Shown piece after piece: positions 12,362 to 23,106 of a DNA stretch of 64,000 nt. The position numbers and the translations under genes are program-made. Under the pieces are notes generated by a model that was not told the origin of the DNA, searched no databases, and saw nothing but the letters and a program-made list of their open reading frames with translations. Source of the stretch: Dolomedes plantarius (taxonomy: Eukaryota > Arthropoda > Arachnida > Araneae > Dolomedidae). Position 1 is the stretch's first letter; every line of letters starts with the position of its first letter. The DNA lies in the NCBI GenBank assembly GCA_907164885.2, contig OU015493.1, positions 60,856,435 through 60,920,434 of the forward strand, in the 5' to 3' direction.

Positions 12362-12500
12362 CAAAATCTCTAAACAACTCATGGAGATTATTGCTTTGGA
12401 AATCAGATATGTCCATGGCGTCAAGAATTATTTTTGCTAAAGATATTTGGGTAAATAAAAGGGCTAGGATTTTTCTAGCGTATGCATGGCCTGGCAACAT
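12362..12500 (-). pseudogene. Duplicate 5' coding segment in the right inverted arm
   Basis: On the minus strand it reads MLPGHAYARKILALLFTQ to LHELFRDFEA, the same peptide as the left arm segment beginning at 10201. It diverges at the inner boundary of the inverted repeat. This shows that the arm carries the start of the gene, consistent with a foldback duplication. No downstream exons follow on this strand. Confidence 0.6.
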
Positions 12501-13107
12501 TTTTTTCTACTGGTATAGTTAGTACATCAAAGTTAGTATTTATTTTAACTCACCTCCAGCCATTATTTACCCAATGCAGCAGTATGACATAAAAAGATAG
12601 AATCCACCAATCCTCAAAATACAACCTGATAACAATGGATTGGCTGTTACTGCAACTTTCCCTCGAGCTTTGTTATGCAGAGATTTGACAAACGGGAGTA
12701 TGCAAGACTTTTTGTACACATACGCGGGTCATACCCCCATCGCGATAGGGATGATCCGCGTATCCGCATCCCAGTTGTGATGGTTCGCTCGATTCAAAGT
12801 CAATTATTTTTGTTCGTGTTAAAATTATAAAAAAATGTACGTAATGTTTTTGTTCCCAATTTAATGATCTTCAATTTTTGAATTCAAATTTTTGGCATAA
12901 AATCAATATTTCTCAAGTAAAACCAAAAAAGTGTACACATTTTCAAAGATGGCGGCGAAAGTTCAAGTCTGATCGGTGGGGACTTTTAGTATGATCATTA
13001 GCATGCCCAAACAAAAATCTCCAACAATTTTCAAAACTTTCATACTTTTTTTAGCCATAAAACCTATTTTGACTGGGCTATAAGAGCGTGGCTGTATAAA
13101 CACATTA

Positions 13108-13178
13108 ATTTGTTTCTGCGCATGTTCAGTGACATTTAAATCACTGACAGATAAATCTGGCTTTAGATACTTACTAAG
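13108..13178 (+). repeat. Direct repeat flanking the long-TIR element (right copy)
   Basis: TTCAGTGACATTTAAATC, an extra ~15 bases, then AAATCTGGCTTTAGATAC. Partner of 9629-9688 in the same orientation. Confidence 0.6.
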
Positions 13179-14104
13179 CATGAGGCCGCATGAACATATT
13201 AAATTTTTTATTCGGAGAAATCTCTATGGCTTTCTCTCTGACTCTCACTCTCTCTGCCATTTTTTTTATGTTTGTGAGGTATAGAATTAAACCTGACTGA
13301 AATTGTTTATTTCGCGCTGTTGAATAACCATATTTCTTTTTATTGGGTTCAATTGTATTTTTTTAAAGTATATTTTTCTATTCTTAATATTATGATTTTG
13401 AACATTTGGCAATATGTTGCGTATAATTTGTGTATTAGTACATTTATTTACTATTCATCCGTCATGTTTTGACGGGTACCAACAAGTATTTATAATTTTG
13501 CGATAAAATTTTTAAAGTAGATTTTCTCTAGACTAAAACTTGAATAGCCAAAATTACTAATTTTGGTTTACCACTATTAGAAATTGTCAATAAAATTTTA
13601 TAAAACAGTTATTCTCTAGACTAAAATCTAAATAAGGGAATTAAATGTCTTGAATTATGGCATTTCTAGAATTTTACAGAGCGTTCTTATCGGCTGTGTT
13701 TTGATGAAGAGCCCACGACGAAGCCGAAACCTAGGTTAATGACTGCTCATTATGAAGGAATCGCATTAGTTACCCCTCTTTCAAAGTTTACAAGATTTTA
13801 TGCACAATAATTATTTTCTTATACATTTCAAGTTTTTCAAATCTTCTTTTTTCCCTTTTTACTTACAGGAATGTACCTTGGATTATATAGATGATTTTTC
13901 AAATAAAGGCCTGTGTAATCTCTAGAGAAATGCAAATTACTTTAAAATAATGCATATTGAGCTTCACGGGTGAAAAATAAAATATCATGATCTACAAAGT
14001 GTATGTTTGTTTTTAGTTCTTCATACTGATTTAGAGGGTATTAAAAATGGAAAATATCGCTTACAACTGCGTCTGCTCCTGTTCCTTGTTTCAATGAAAT
14101 AATA
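13179..14104. other. No gene; AT-rich
   Basis: AT-rich sequence with a short CT-rich tract near 13232-13256. No open frame with a recognisable motif on either strand. Confidence 0.4.
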
Positions 14105-14300
14105 TATAGGGTGTCTGGGCTAAAAGTATCCAAAAGTTATGGCATATTTTTACGGAAGTACCTATTAGAATTAAAATTTTTATTTAAATAGAAAGAAGAT
14201 CTCACTAATTTTAATATTAATAGATTTCGACGTGTACACCTTTAGTAGCACGGCTAACGTATTATCGATAATCCAGTTCTCTTCTAAGTGTTTCGTAGTA

Positions 14301-15518
14301 CACTGAAGTGCCACTGAATTAGGGATACCTACCTAGTAACGAGTTGGGCCATTTCTGGCCTTGATAACAGCTGCCACACGACGAGGCATAGATTCAACAA
14401 GTTTCTAGAAACGTTCCACGGGAATGGCTTGCCAAATATTGGCTAAAGCTGTCCATAATTCAGTAAGGTTCTTTGGTGCTGTGTGATGGCCTTTCACGCC
14501 TTATTCCAAAACATCCCAAAGATGCTCAATAGGATTTAAGTCTGGGCTTATAGGTGGCCAATTCATGACAGAGAAGTCAGAGGAATGCTCATCCAACCAG
14601 CCAGTAGCCAACCGGGACTTGTGAGAAGTACAGTTGTCTTGCTGGAAAACTCCATTACCGTGCGGATAACAGAACAGCATAAAAGGGTGGAGGTGATCAC
14701 CCAGCAACTCTACGTACCGAATTGCATTGAGGGAGTTTGGTACACGCACCAAAGATCCCAAACTGTGCCACGAAAAAACACCCCAGACCATGATTGAGCG
14801 ACCATGCCCTTGTACAGTTCCAGCCAGGCATACAGGATCCATGGCTTCATGAGCCTGACGCCATATTCTCAGCCTCCCGTCGGCGTTAAGTAGTCGGAAT
14901 CGAGACTCATTAATCCATGCTACTCGTTTCCAGTCCGCTACACTCCAGTCTCTGTGCTCTCTTGCCCAGGCAAGACGTGCAGCCCGATGGCGAGTATAGA
15001 GCAATGGTACTCTCGTAGGTCGACGGCTCCCGAAACCCATACGGTGAAGCGAGCGTTGCACAGTCCGTTTACTGACTGTACGACTGGCACCGTCATTAAA
15101 CTGGGTGGTAATTTGAGCAATGTTTGGCTTCGATGGCTACGTACAATACGCCTGAGCCGTCTCTCACCACGCACTGTCAAGGCTAATTGTCCTTTGCAAT
15201 TTGCCCGATTGCTAGTTTTTCCCCACCATCCATGTATTCTTGGTATACTCTTGACACTGTCGACCTTGAAAATCCTAGCTGTCTGACGATTTCGGTAATT
15301 GAATGGCCCATGCGTCGCGCACCTACGATTTGTCCTCGATCGAAGGCGTCTAAATCAGGCAGTTTACCCATACTGGCAATTCCAACAACTAATTCAGAAC
15401 AACCACAGTACGCGCTATATATGCAGTTACCACAGCGCCCTCACTTGCGCATACATGATGCGCAGCGCTACACAATTTGCATAGGCTTTGCTATCCCTAA
15501 TTCAGTGGCAATTCAGTG
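14301..15518 (-). mobile_element. Tc1-type element nested in the mariner-like element
   Basis: The termini CACTGAAGTGCCACTGAATT (left) and, inverted, CACTGAATTGCCACTGAATT (right) match over about 27 bp. TA is duplicated at 14299-14300 and 15519-15520. Length is 1,218 bp. It carries one transposase gene on the minus strand. Confidence 0.9.
14333..15371 (-). pseudogene. Tc1 (DD34E-type) transposase with mutated catalytic residue
   Basis: It starts at the ATG at 15371 (MGKLPDLDAFDRGQIVGARR) with a helix-turn-helix domain (SITEIVRQLGFSRSTVSRVY). A frame break near 15185 is followed by LTVRGERRLRRIVRSHRSQT and the second binding domain (RSLHRMGFGSRRPTRVPLL). In the catalytic domain the usual W.DESRF is WINESRF, so the first Asp is Asn. 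The second Asp (FQQDNCTSHKS) and the Glu (PDLNPIEHLWDVLE) are present. A stop follows at about 14501, and the frame continues past it to MPRRVAAVIKARNGPTRY. A lost catalytic Asp, a frameshift and two stops make it inactive. Confidence 0.9.
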
Positions 15519-16118
15519 TATATCAGGAGTTATCCGACGAATTGCTTTAATGATGCGCTTCTTCAACTCAACCACAGTTTCAAGGGGTTTTTTTTATACA
15601 CAACGAATTTAAGGAATCCCCAAGTAAAAACGTCTAATAGAGTCAAATCCGGAGACCTTGGTGGCCAGGCAATTCGGGCCCCTCTTCCAAAACACGATTA
15701 ACAGTGTCATGTGTCACAAAATCTTTAGGATGTTTGCCTGTTTGAGATACTAAAGTTCCCATCTCCCTTAAAGTTCTATCCCATTGACGGATGGATTTTG
15801 ATGTGGGGGATCGACATTCCATTCTGTACGCACACGTCGCTGAACACGCGTCACTTATTTACATTCCGTTAACCAAAGCACGAACTGCACCTTTTAATGT
15901 GGCGTCCACATCTTTACAGCAATGAAACCCATGGAACAGGTTTTGCGCCTTCGTACCGATTGCTGACTACTGTACGCATGCGCGCCTGAACGGTCTGCAC
16001 CCCAAAAAAATCGTTGAGAGGTTTATAATCCACGGAGGAGCAATCTTATATATTTTAATGGGTAGTTCTGAAATAATAAACTCTAACTTTTGGATACTTT
16101 TAGCCCGGACACCCTGTA

Positions 16119-17275
16119 TAAACACCTTTATAGCGAGGGCATACCTTCATCCACGACCCGAGGTCTTATTTTGGCTTGATGCACTGGACATACCACTAAA
16201 AGCCGCATAACGTTTTAAATTGTCATAATTGAAGAAATATTTTGGATTTATACTCATTATCAGCAGTTTCAATTCATTGTATACAAGATTTTAATTTAAC
16301 TTAAAAACATAATAAAATAAGTTAAATCAAGTAAATAACTGTTTAGCACAAAAATAAGCTTCCAGAAAGTGCCCGGATGGAGTAAAAACGGAATTTTCTA
16401 TTTCCTGCAGATAAGCGTTGTAGAAGTAAACACGGGATATTCTGTCAATCGCATATAAAGTGAAAAAAGAAAGTTTATGGCTGATAATTACTGACATCTA
16501 TATTACTTAAATGTGCCGTACACAAAATTTTAATGTAATTTGGATCCCTATCAAAAGTGGGATAATTAGCCTAATACTTTAAGGAGAAGCTTTCCTGGAC
16601 CCTGAATTAAATTGTTATTCATGCAAATGCATCGAGATTCGACGCCTGAATTGGGTAAAAAATCCCACAAGGATCTTAGGTCATAAGCTAGGCCCCTAAT
16701 GCTCATGGAACAGGAGATTTCTGTCTTGTCACGCATCGATCATGTGTATCCATTTACAAATACAGAAAACAAAATAATTACTTAAATTGTACGGGGTACT
16801 GCAAATGAAAAAGAAATTCAGCTTTGCTTGAAGAAAAGAGCTATATAATATGCACAGAAAAACGAAATATAAATCTTTTGGACCATTTTACAGTAAATGA
16901 AAATTATGCATGTGATTGATTTTAATAAAGAATATTTTATATGGAGAGTCATTAGTGCTAATGGATGGATGGATGTATAGTATAGCTAAGAATGCACAAT
17001 TACCAAACGTGTTAAACAAGATATTTTCAATACATTCGCTCCTTTCACTCAGTATGCATAAAAATTATTGGTAGCTACTTTTTTTAGTTCGAGTTAAATT
17101 TTTTTATGTCTATCGCTGAAAAATGACAACTGTTTTTTGAAAAATTAAATCAGATTTAAATGGGTTTATTATTATAATTCTTGCGTAATGAGTTAAATGT
17201 CAACTTTTTGATAAAAAACATGAATTATCCATTCTGTGGTTAGAAAAATATTGAGTCGAAAGTTCTCCATACAGC
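16119..17275. other. No gene; AT-rich
   Basis: No recognisable coding, repeat or RNA motif apart from simple AT-rich sequence and a short GGATGGATGGATG tract near 16962. Confidence 0.4.
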
Positions 17276-17279
17276 TTAA

Positions 17280-17879
17280 CCCTCAACGGTGCAGTGCGGA
17301 TCGGATCGGATCCGACCCATGGGTGTGCCTTTTCCCTCCCGTACACTCCCCTCTCATTGCAATAGATCGACTTGACAAGGAACCCTGCCAGATAGACCTA
17401 CAAGACCTCCCCCCTACTAAATATAGGTATAAGTAAATACAAGTGTCTTTTTTGAAAACTATTATTCATGATCACTAGTCATTTTAAAAAAAATTCTATT
17501 TTAGATTTTCTTTTTATTTCGATTTTGAAGGCCAAAAATGTCAGTATATATTATATTTAACATTTTTGTGCTCTGAAAGTTGGTTTCACTAACTTCTAAA
17601 ACTAGGCAGACTAAATTACATATTAGACCTAATATGTTCAACATTCTATGTGAATGCCAAAGACATTTTATTTGTTTACAAAAATTACATTTCGTTGGTC
17701 ATTTTTTCCTACAAAAAGGGTTTTATTTCACGTAAAATATTATCAATAAATGTTATTATACAACAAAAATGCTTATTGTGAACTTATTTCTACCAAAAAC
17801 CTCATCATAAAAGAGATTGGGTCGGATCCGACCTGACCATACCATCTATTTCGTCTCAAACCACTGTACCGTTAGTGGG
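17280..17879. mobile_element. piggyBac-like MITE (TTAA target)
   Basis: The left end is CCCTCAACGGTGCAGTG directly after TTAA (17276-17279). The right end, read inverted, is CCCACTAACGGTACAGTG, next to a one-base-altered TTAA (ATAA, 17880-17883). Subterminal GGATCCGACCC motifs occur at both sides in inverted orientation. There is no transposase inside the 600 bp, so this is a non-autonomous derivative. The family assignment rests on the TTAA target and the CCC start. Confidence 0.65.
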
Positions 17880-17883
17880 ATAA

Positions 17884-18164
17884 CATTAGGATTGAAGATT
17901 TGTGTAGTCAAATCATTTTCCCGTTTAATTAATAAAACATGAAATGCGATGATATTTTGCCGAAAATATATAGATATTTATTTCATTATCAGCTTTTAGT
18001 TTACTTTGAGTACATGTTTAAAAGTGTATGCTCAAACATTTATAAGATTCTTTACTTACCCAGAAATCAGAAGGATCCGCAACACGGGAGACGAAATGTA
18101 AACGTGTATAATCAATCACACGTTAACGACTTCTTTACCTCTAGGTGAGCATGACTTTTGATAG
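17884..18164. other. No firm gene
   Basis: A 69-codon open frame at 17939-18148 has no recognisable motif or relative. I see nothing else here. Confidence 0.3.
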
Positions 18165-18807
18165 TTGAGTAAGTGTAGGAGTCTCACCTTTTTCAAATCA
18201 TCGTTCAGACATTTTTATTGCACTCTTAGGTTTAATTATCTGAAGCAAATTTTAAAAGATATCGGTATTCGTGTATATTCCCAAGTTTTTCAACTTATGA
18301 GTGAACGAAAGTACATACGAATAAAAACACTACACAATTTAAATACTATCCCGACTTTTCAAAGTCTTTGCCATCTTCTATGCTTGCGAACTTTATATAA
18401 AGATTTACTCACAATGACAAACGAACAAAACGCTGGCGTAAGAAACGAAAGCACCATTCTTTACATTCGCCTTCACAGAGCTCGTGGTGATAAGCACTAA
18501 TATTCGCACTTTATCCGATGTGCTGCAGCAGACGAAAATAAAGTTTCACGCCGATGCCAAGAGGGAAGAGAATATGTTAGGCATTCCTTGGAACTGGAGA
18601 ATTCTTCCTGTCTCACCTAAAAGTCTGAATGATCACTTTCCCCGAACTCAAGTAAATAAAAGTCAAAAATCGTCACCTCTTAAAATGCAAAGTCGTCCAA
18701 CTTTAAAGAGAGGGATTTTTTTTTTTAAGATACCGAAATATAAAAGTTTAGCTTTCACAGGATTACAATATCTGTCTCAGACGAAGAAAGTAAACTTTAC
18801 TGGCTAA
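18165..18807 (+). other. Unrecognised overlapping open frames (possible exon relic)
   Basis: Frames of 111 codons (18165-18500) and 107 codons (18484-18807) overlap by 17 bases in different phases. The peptide around 18484-18640 (SDVLQQTKIKFHADAKREEN, then LGIPWNWRILPVSPK) has protein-like composition. I recognise no domain, and no splice pattern is convincing. It could be part of a decayed gene, or chance. Confidence 0.2.
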
Positions 18808-21694
18808 GATAGACGTGTATCGCTATTTGGCGATGGGAAATCGCTTAAATTTGCCTAATGTAACTAAAATTATGTTTTAAATGCAATTGAATGGGGTTAA
18901 TTGAAAACATACCTATAAGCATGCAAAATCATTCTATAAATGATGGGCATTCGACTTCTGTTTTGCTAAATATCTGAGAAAATTATATGCCTTAAATAAA
19001 GACATTTCTAAACAAAACGTGCTTAAGATTCAAATACTTAAGGTGTGCATTGTCTGGCTATTGATACAATTCTGACCTCCGCTAAGACAAGTTGTGTCCA
19101 CTCCCAGAGAAAGAAAGAGAGAATTTTGATACAGCTGGACGAACGATCCAGCTATCAAAATTCATGTAGGCAATTTTTACCCTTGTTTTGGGAATAAAAG
19201 AGTCGATTTTCACTGAAACCATGATGTTTTACTTAAATTTCTTTTGGTGGTCGATTAGAATGTTATAAAATTGAAACACTTTCCATAAACTATTTTAAAC
19301 ATGTTTTTTAACTTAGCTTTAAAAACTCTAAAAAATTATCTAATTGACAAAAAATAATTTTCTTTGCATTATGTTAAATAGAAAGAAAATTCCTGCCCAT
19401 GTCAAAGGCCACAAACACCCTCCTCTCGTAAAATGGTCAATCGTTGGCCACAGGTTAAGTTTGAATCCCTTTGGTTCTACGGGAAAACAGGAAAATTAGA
19501 TTTTTAAGGGAAAAACATTTTTTTTAATTTCTCAGTGTAATTAATGTAGTGAAACAAAGAAATTAGTCCTACTACTGTGTAAAAAAGTTTTAGTTTCCAT
19601 ATTTTGCGTAACTATTCACATTTTAGGGAGTTCACATTTCAGAAAATCAGTTAAATCTTATTGAGCTATCAAATTCGGAATTCGGCTGAATTAGTGTGTT
19701 ACAATGCTTTAAAAATCCTGATTAAGCGTAATGTATAATTTACTGTTACAGTGTACACAATTATAGTTCGTTATTATTAGAAAATTGGTGTCGGGTTTTC
19801 TCATTATGCGAACTGTAACTCCCAAAACAATAAACAGCTTAAAAATTAGGTTGCTGTTTTCACTTGTCGTAACGTCCGAAAACCAGCTTAAACCAACAAA
19901 AGCACCCAGTTTTCTTTTTGCGTATTGGGACGTTGTTTGAAAGTTCATACATCCAATCGTTTCTATAAAATCACACTGTTCTTGTATTTAATTCCAGCAG
20001 TAAGTAATACTATGGAACTACATACCTAAGCAGGGATGATTATATAAAAATGCATAAAATTCATTTTCGTGCTTCTAAATTTTAAGAATTATTTATCGTC
20101 AATGTAACGTGGCTCATTTCTAAGACTCGGGTATAAATATATGGTTTATACATTATTGCTATCAGGGTAACCGTTGATTTTGTTGGATTCAATCCCATGA
20201 GGGTGGTTTTAAGTTAAATTTAAAACTTCTTACCAGCGTCAGACACTGGAGATCTTAGTTAAAATCAACATACTCCCTACTAGACTGAGGTTTTGTAGTT
20301 CACCGCATATTTCTGATGATATTAGTAGGTGAAGAACTCTTGAATGTCCCGAACATTAGAATCAGGCTAGAAACGCTATCAGATAAAATTTTCGGTTATG
20401 GAGCATAATGTCTGGGAACGATTTTTGGTTTATGGTGGTTTACCTCGCAGATCTCCAGTCACCATGCAAATCAGTGGAGAATTTTCATGCAAGGGTTTTC
20501 TAATCACAAATTTCTCAATGTATGACTTTTGTATTATGTCTTTTGATCATAGTTTAGAAGCGGAATGTTATAATTCACCGCGATGGGTGGTCGAAAGACG
20601 GACAAAAACAAAACTCTTATAAAAACTTCGGAGGCAAAAAAAATAAAGGCTTGTTCACTAAGATGTCGTAAAAGAAAAGCTGTCTGTGTGGCCATTGACA
20701 GCGATCAAAAGAGTATAAATATTGCAAGATAGATGGACATTATTTTATGGCCCACAATAAAGCTTTCAGCAGATAATGGTCAAAGTTGTATTGCAAATAA
20801 ATATTATGGTGGGGAGGTACTTCGTAGACTATGAACAGGAGCAGTATAATATGGGACCAATTGGGGCAGAACCTGCTGAGAGAAAAAGAACCCACTGTTC
20901 AATGAGAGAAAGAAGGGCGGGCCAAAATGGTCCCCGTAAACGGGCAACAGCCCCTCCAAAATAAAAAAAATAAAAAAACGAGAGGAGGTCCAGAGATTGC
21001 GTTAGCTGTCTTCCTAGAGCTCGGAAGATACAGAGTCCTGATTGAACTGCCTCGGAGTCTAGCGGTATTGCCGGTAACCCTACATGACGATCCTGAATAT
21101 GACTTAATTTGGGCCCTTGTGATCGAAGCCATTTCATCGCTGTATTCTTCAACAGTAGTAAGTGCCTCACGATAGATTCTAAAAATAATTACTTTGACAA
21201 AACAGTTTGCCTCTGCTTCTGATTCCTCGTGTGTTAAATGTTAATATGAAGGGGAATATTTTTATGTTATTAATTACACTATAAATGAATTTTGAGCTTT
21301 GTCAAGTAAATGTATGAAAGGCCAATTCTCTGTGTTTCCTTTCTTGCCCCAACACATGCACGCATCCATTGTTTTAAGATTATCTAATTACCTATATATA
21401 GCATTCCACTTCCCTGTAAATTTCTACAACGACATAATACATATTTATTTGTTTAATCACAAGCGTTTAGTTTAGTTTAGTTATAAATGCCCAAATGACT
21501 ATAAGATTACTCACTTTCAAACAGAAAAGTAAAGATTTGTAGCACAAAGCTAGAATAAAACTATGTATAAGCAGTCACTCACAAACAACTTCTTTACTTT
21601 AAACAGAACCTAAATTATGAGTCTTTAACAACGATAGGGAAACTTGTTTAATATCATCATCACCCAGTTTCACTTCATTTTGAGTTATAATAAA
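18808..21694. other. No firm gene; one weak exon-like stretch
   Basis: AT-rich apart from a GC-richer patch at about 20860-21165. There the plus strand is open from 20927 (KTRGGPEIALAVFLELGRYR) to a GTAAGT donor-like sequence near 21158. The minus strand is also open, which weakens the case. No domain is recognised. The hairpin at 19121-19163 is listed separately. Confidence 0.3.
19121..19163. repeat. Short near-perfect hairpin
   Basis: GAATTTTGATACAGCTGGAC, a GAAC loop, then GATCCAGCTATCAAAATTC. An 11-bp stem, a two-base bulge and a 6-bp stem can pair. No flanking element is seen. Confidence 0.6.
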
Positions 21695-21696
21695 TA

Positions 21697-23104
21697 CACT
21701 GCTGGCCACTGTAAATGCAACACCCTGAAGGAAACATGCAAATAACATGAAATTTACAACATGCATTAGCGGAGGTGAGATATGCAAATGATTAGAATTT
21801 CAGCGCAGACGCACATACGCGCGCCTGTGGTGCCACATCAAAGCGCTATTTAAGGCTTGGAGATTTCGACGATTTCAAGTTCGGCAATTGTGTTTTTCTT
21901 GTGGTTTTTTCAAAAAAACGATCAATTATGCCTCGTCGAAAACAGCGATCATCTTTTGATCAAGTATCCGAGTTCGACAGAGGAAGGATAGTGGCCTACC
22001 GAGATTGTGGATTATCTTTCAGGGAAATCGGTAGTCGTGTTGGATGAAACCAAACAACTGCGATGCGGATATGTGATCGTTGGATGCAGGAGGGTACGAC
22101 GGACCGGAGTGTTCGATCGCATCCATCTCAGCGCACCACTTCACGTGATGACAGGCAAATTGTGCGCATGGCAGTGACGGATCGCTCAGTCACATCACGA
22201 ACCATAGCACAGCACATGCAGTCTGTAACGCATCATCCAGTGTTTGCGCGTACCATTCGACGCCGTTTACAGCAGAGTGGTCTGTCCGCAAGACGTCCAT
22301 TGCTTTGTCTACCCTTGACGCTGAACCACAGACGTCTCCGCCGCCAATGGTGCGATGACAGAAGGATGTGGACGGCAGAATGGAATGAAATTGTCTTTAC
22401 TGACGAGTCACGCTTCTGTCTGCAACACCACGATGGTCGCATTCGAGTCTGGAGACACCGTGAAGAGAGGATGCTGAACAGCTGCGTTATGCACCGCCAC
22501 ACTGGTCCTGCACCGGGTATTATGGTATGGGGCGGTATTGGATATCCCTCTCGCACACCTCTAGTACGCATTGCCGGTACTTTAAACAGCGAGCGCTACA
22601 TCTCCGAGGTGTTGGAGCCAGTTGTCCTTCCTTACCTTCAGGGCTTGTCCACAGCCATATTTCAACAGGATAATGCGCGACCACACGTGGCACGCATTGT
22701 CCAACGGTTCTTCGTCAATCGCCAGATTGACTTGCTTCCCTGGCCGCCTCGCTCTCCGGATCTTTCGCTGATAGAAAACATGTGGTCCATGGTTGCTCTA
22801 CGATTGACCCAGATTCCATCCCCAGCTGCCACAGCAGATCAATTTTGGCAACGTGTGGAAGCTGCTTGGTCTGCTGTACCCCAAGAACTCATCCAAAGTC
22901 TCTTTGAATCAATGCCGAGGCGTGTGGCAGCGGTGATCTCCAACAATGGCGACTACTCTGGCTACTGATTTTGGCAGGAACCACACTTCACAGAAGTCTA
23001 TAAATTTAATCATTTGATACTTGGTCAACATGTTATCTACAAAATAAATTTTGTTGTGATATCTCTTGTCTTTCTTGGTGTTGCAATTTGGGTGGCCAGC
23101 AGTG
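21697..23104 (+). mobile_element. Tc1-type transposon, nearly intact
   Basis: Inverted ends: CACTGCTGGCCACTGTAAAT at the left and, inverted, CACTGCTGGCCACCCAAATT at the right, both leading into GCAACACC. TA is duplicated outside (21695-21696 and 23105-23106). Length 1,408 bp with a single long transposase frame on the plus strand. Confidence 0.95.
21928..22968 (+). pseudogene. Tc1 (DD34E) transposase with one nonsense codon
   Basis: The ATG at 21928 starts MPRRKQRSSFDQVSEFDRGR. A first helix-turn-helix follows (RDCGLSFREIGSRVG), then TGA at codon 40 (22045-22047), after which the same frame stays open for 301 codons. The likely ancestral codon is CGA, changed by C-to-T at a CpG. The second binding domain (FARTIRRRLQQSGLSARRPL) precedes the catalytic core: VFTDESRFCLQHH (first Asp), IFQQDNARPHVA (second Asp), SPDLSLIENMW (Glu). 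The C-terminus ends MPRRVAAVISNNGDYSGY. Total length, about 346 codons, is normal for Tc1. Apart from the TGA I see no lesion, so this is a young dead copy. Confidence 0.92.
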
Positions 23105-23106
23105 TA

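Larger units (their letters stand above)
9690..13077 (+). mobile_element. Long-inverted-repeat DNA element with a non-classical gene
   Basis: The left arm, about 9690-10340, recurs inverted at 12362-13077. The outer terminus is CCCAGTCAAAATAG on both sides, followed by TATGAAAGTTTTGAAAATT. The inner part of each arm encodes the same peptide (MLPGHAYARKIL), so the arms contain coding sequence. Between them lie relics of one gene on the plus strand. No canonical DDE transposase is visible. The structure is that of a cut-and-paste or foldback element of about 3.4 kb. I cannot name the superfamily. Confidence 0.65.
14190..15850 (-). pseudogene. Mariner-like transposase split by a Tc1 insertion
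   Basis: On the minus strand, right of the Tc1: SIRQWDRTLREMGTLVS and HPKDFVTHDTVNRVLEE (N-terminal region), then, after an internal deletion, WPPRSPDLTLLDVFTWGFLK, whose PDL..LD motif holds the third catalytic acid. It continues VVELKKRIIKAIRRITPD. Left of the Tc1 (14220-14300) the protein resumes as ETLRRELDYR, a stop, then YVSRATKGVHVEIY and a terminal stop. The two sides join at the TA target, apart from a one-base shift. The catalytic core is mostly deleted. Confidence 0.75.
14107..16116 (-). mobile_element. Mariner-like element, internally deleted, with a nested Tc1
   Basis: Inverted termini: left AGGGTGTCTGGGCTAAAAG and, inverted at the right, CAGGGTGTCCGGGCTAAAAG, continuing as TATCCAAAAGTTA on both sides. 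TA dinucleotides lie outside both ends (14105-14106 and 16117-16118). The element itself is about 790 bp; the rest of the span is a Tc1 inserted at 14301-15518. Confidence 0.85.

Noticed and set aside
20829..21170. 113-codon minus-strand frame
   Set aside because: Overlaps equally open plus-strand frames. Low complexity (Phe/Tyr run from an A-rich tract) and no motif.
22233..22571. 112-codon frame antisense to the Tc1 transposase
   Set aside because: Mirror of a real coding frame, with no independent evidence.
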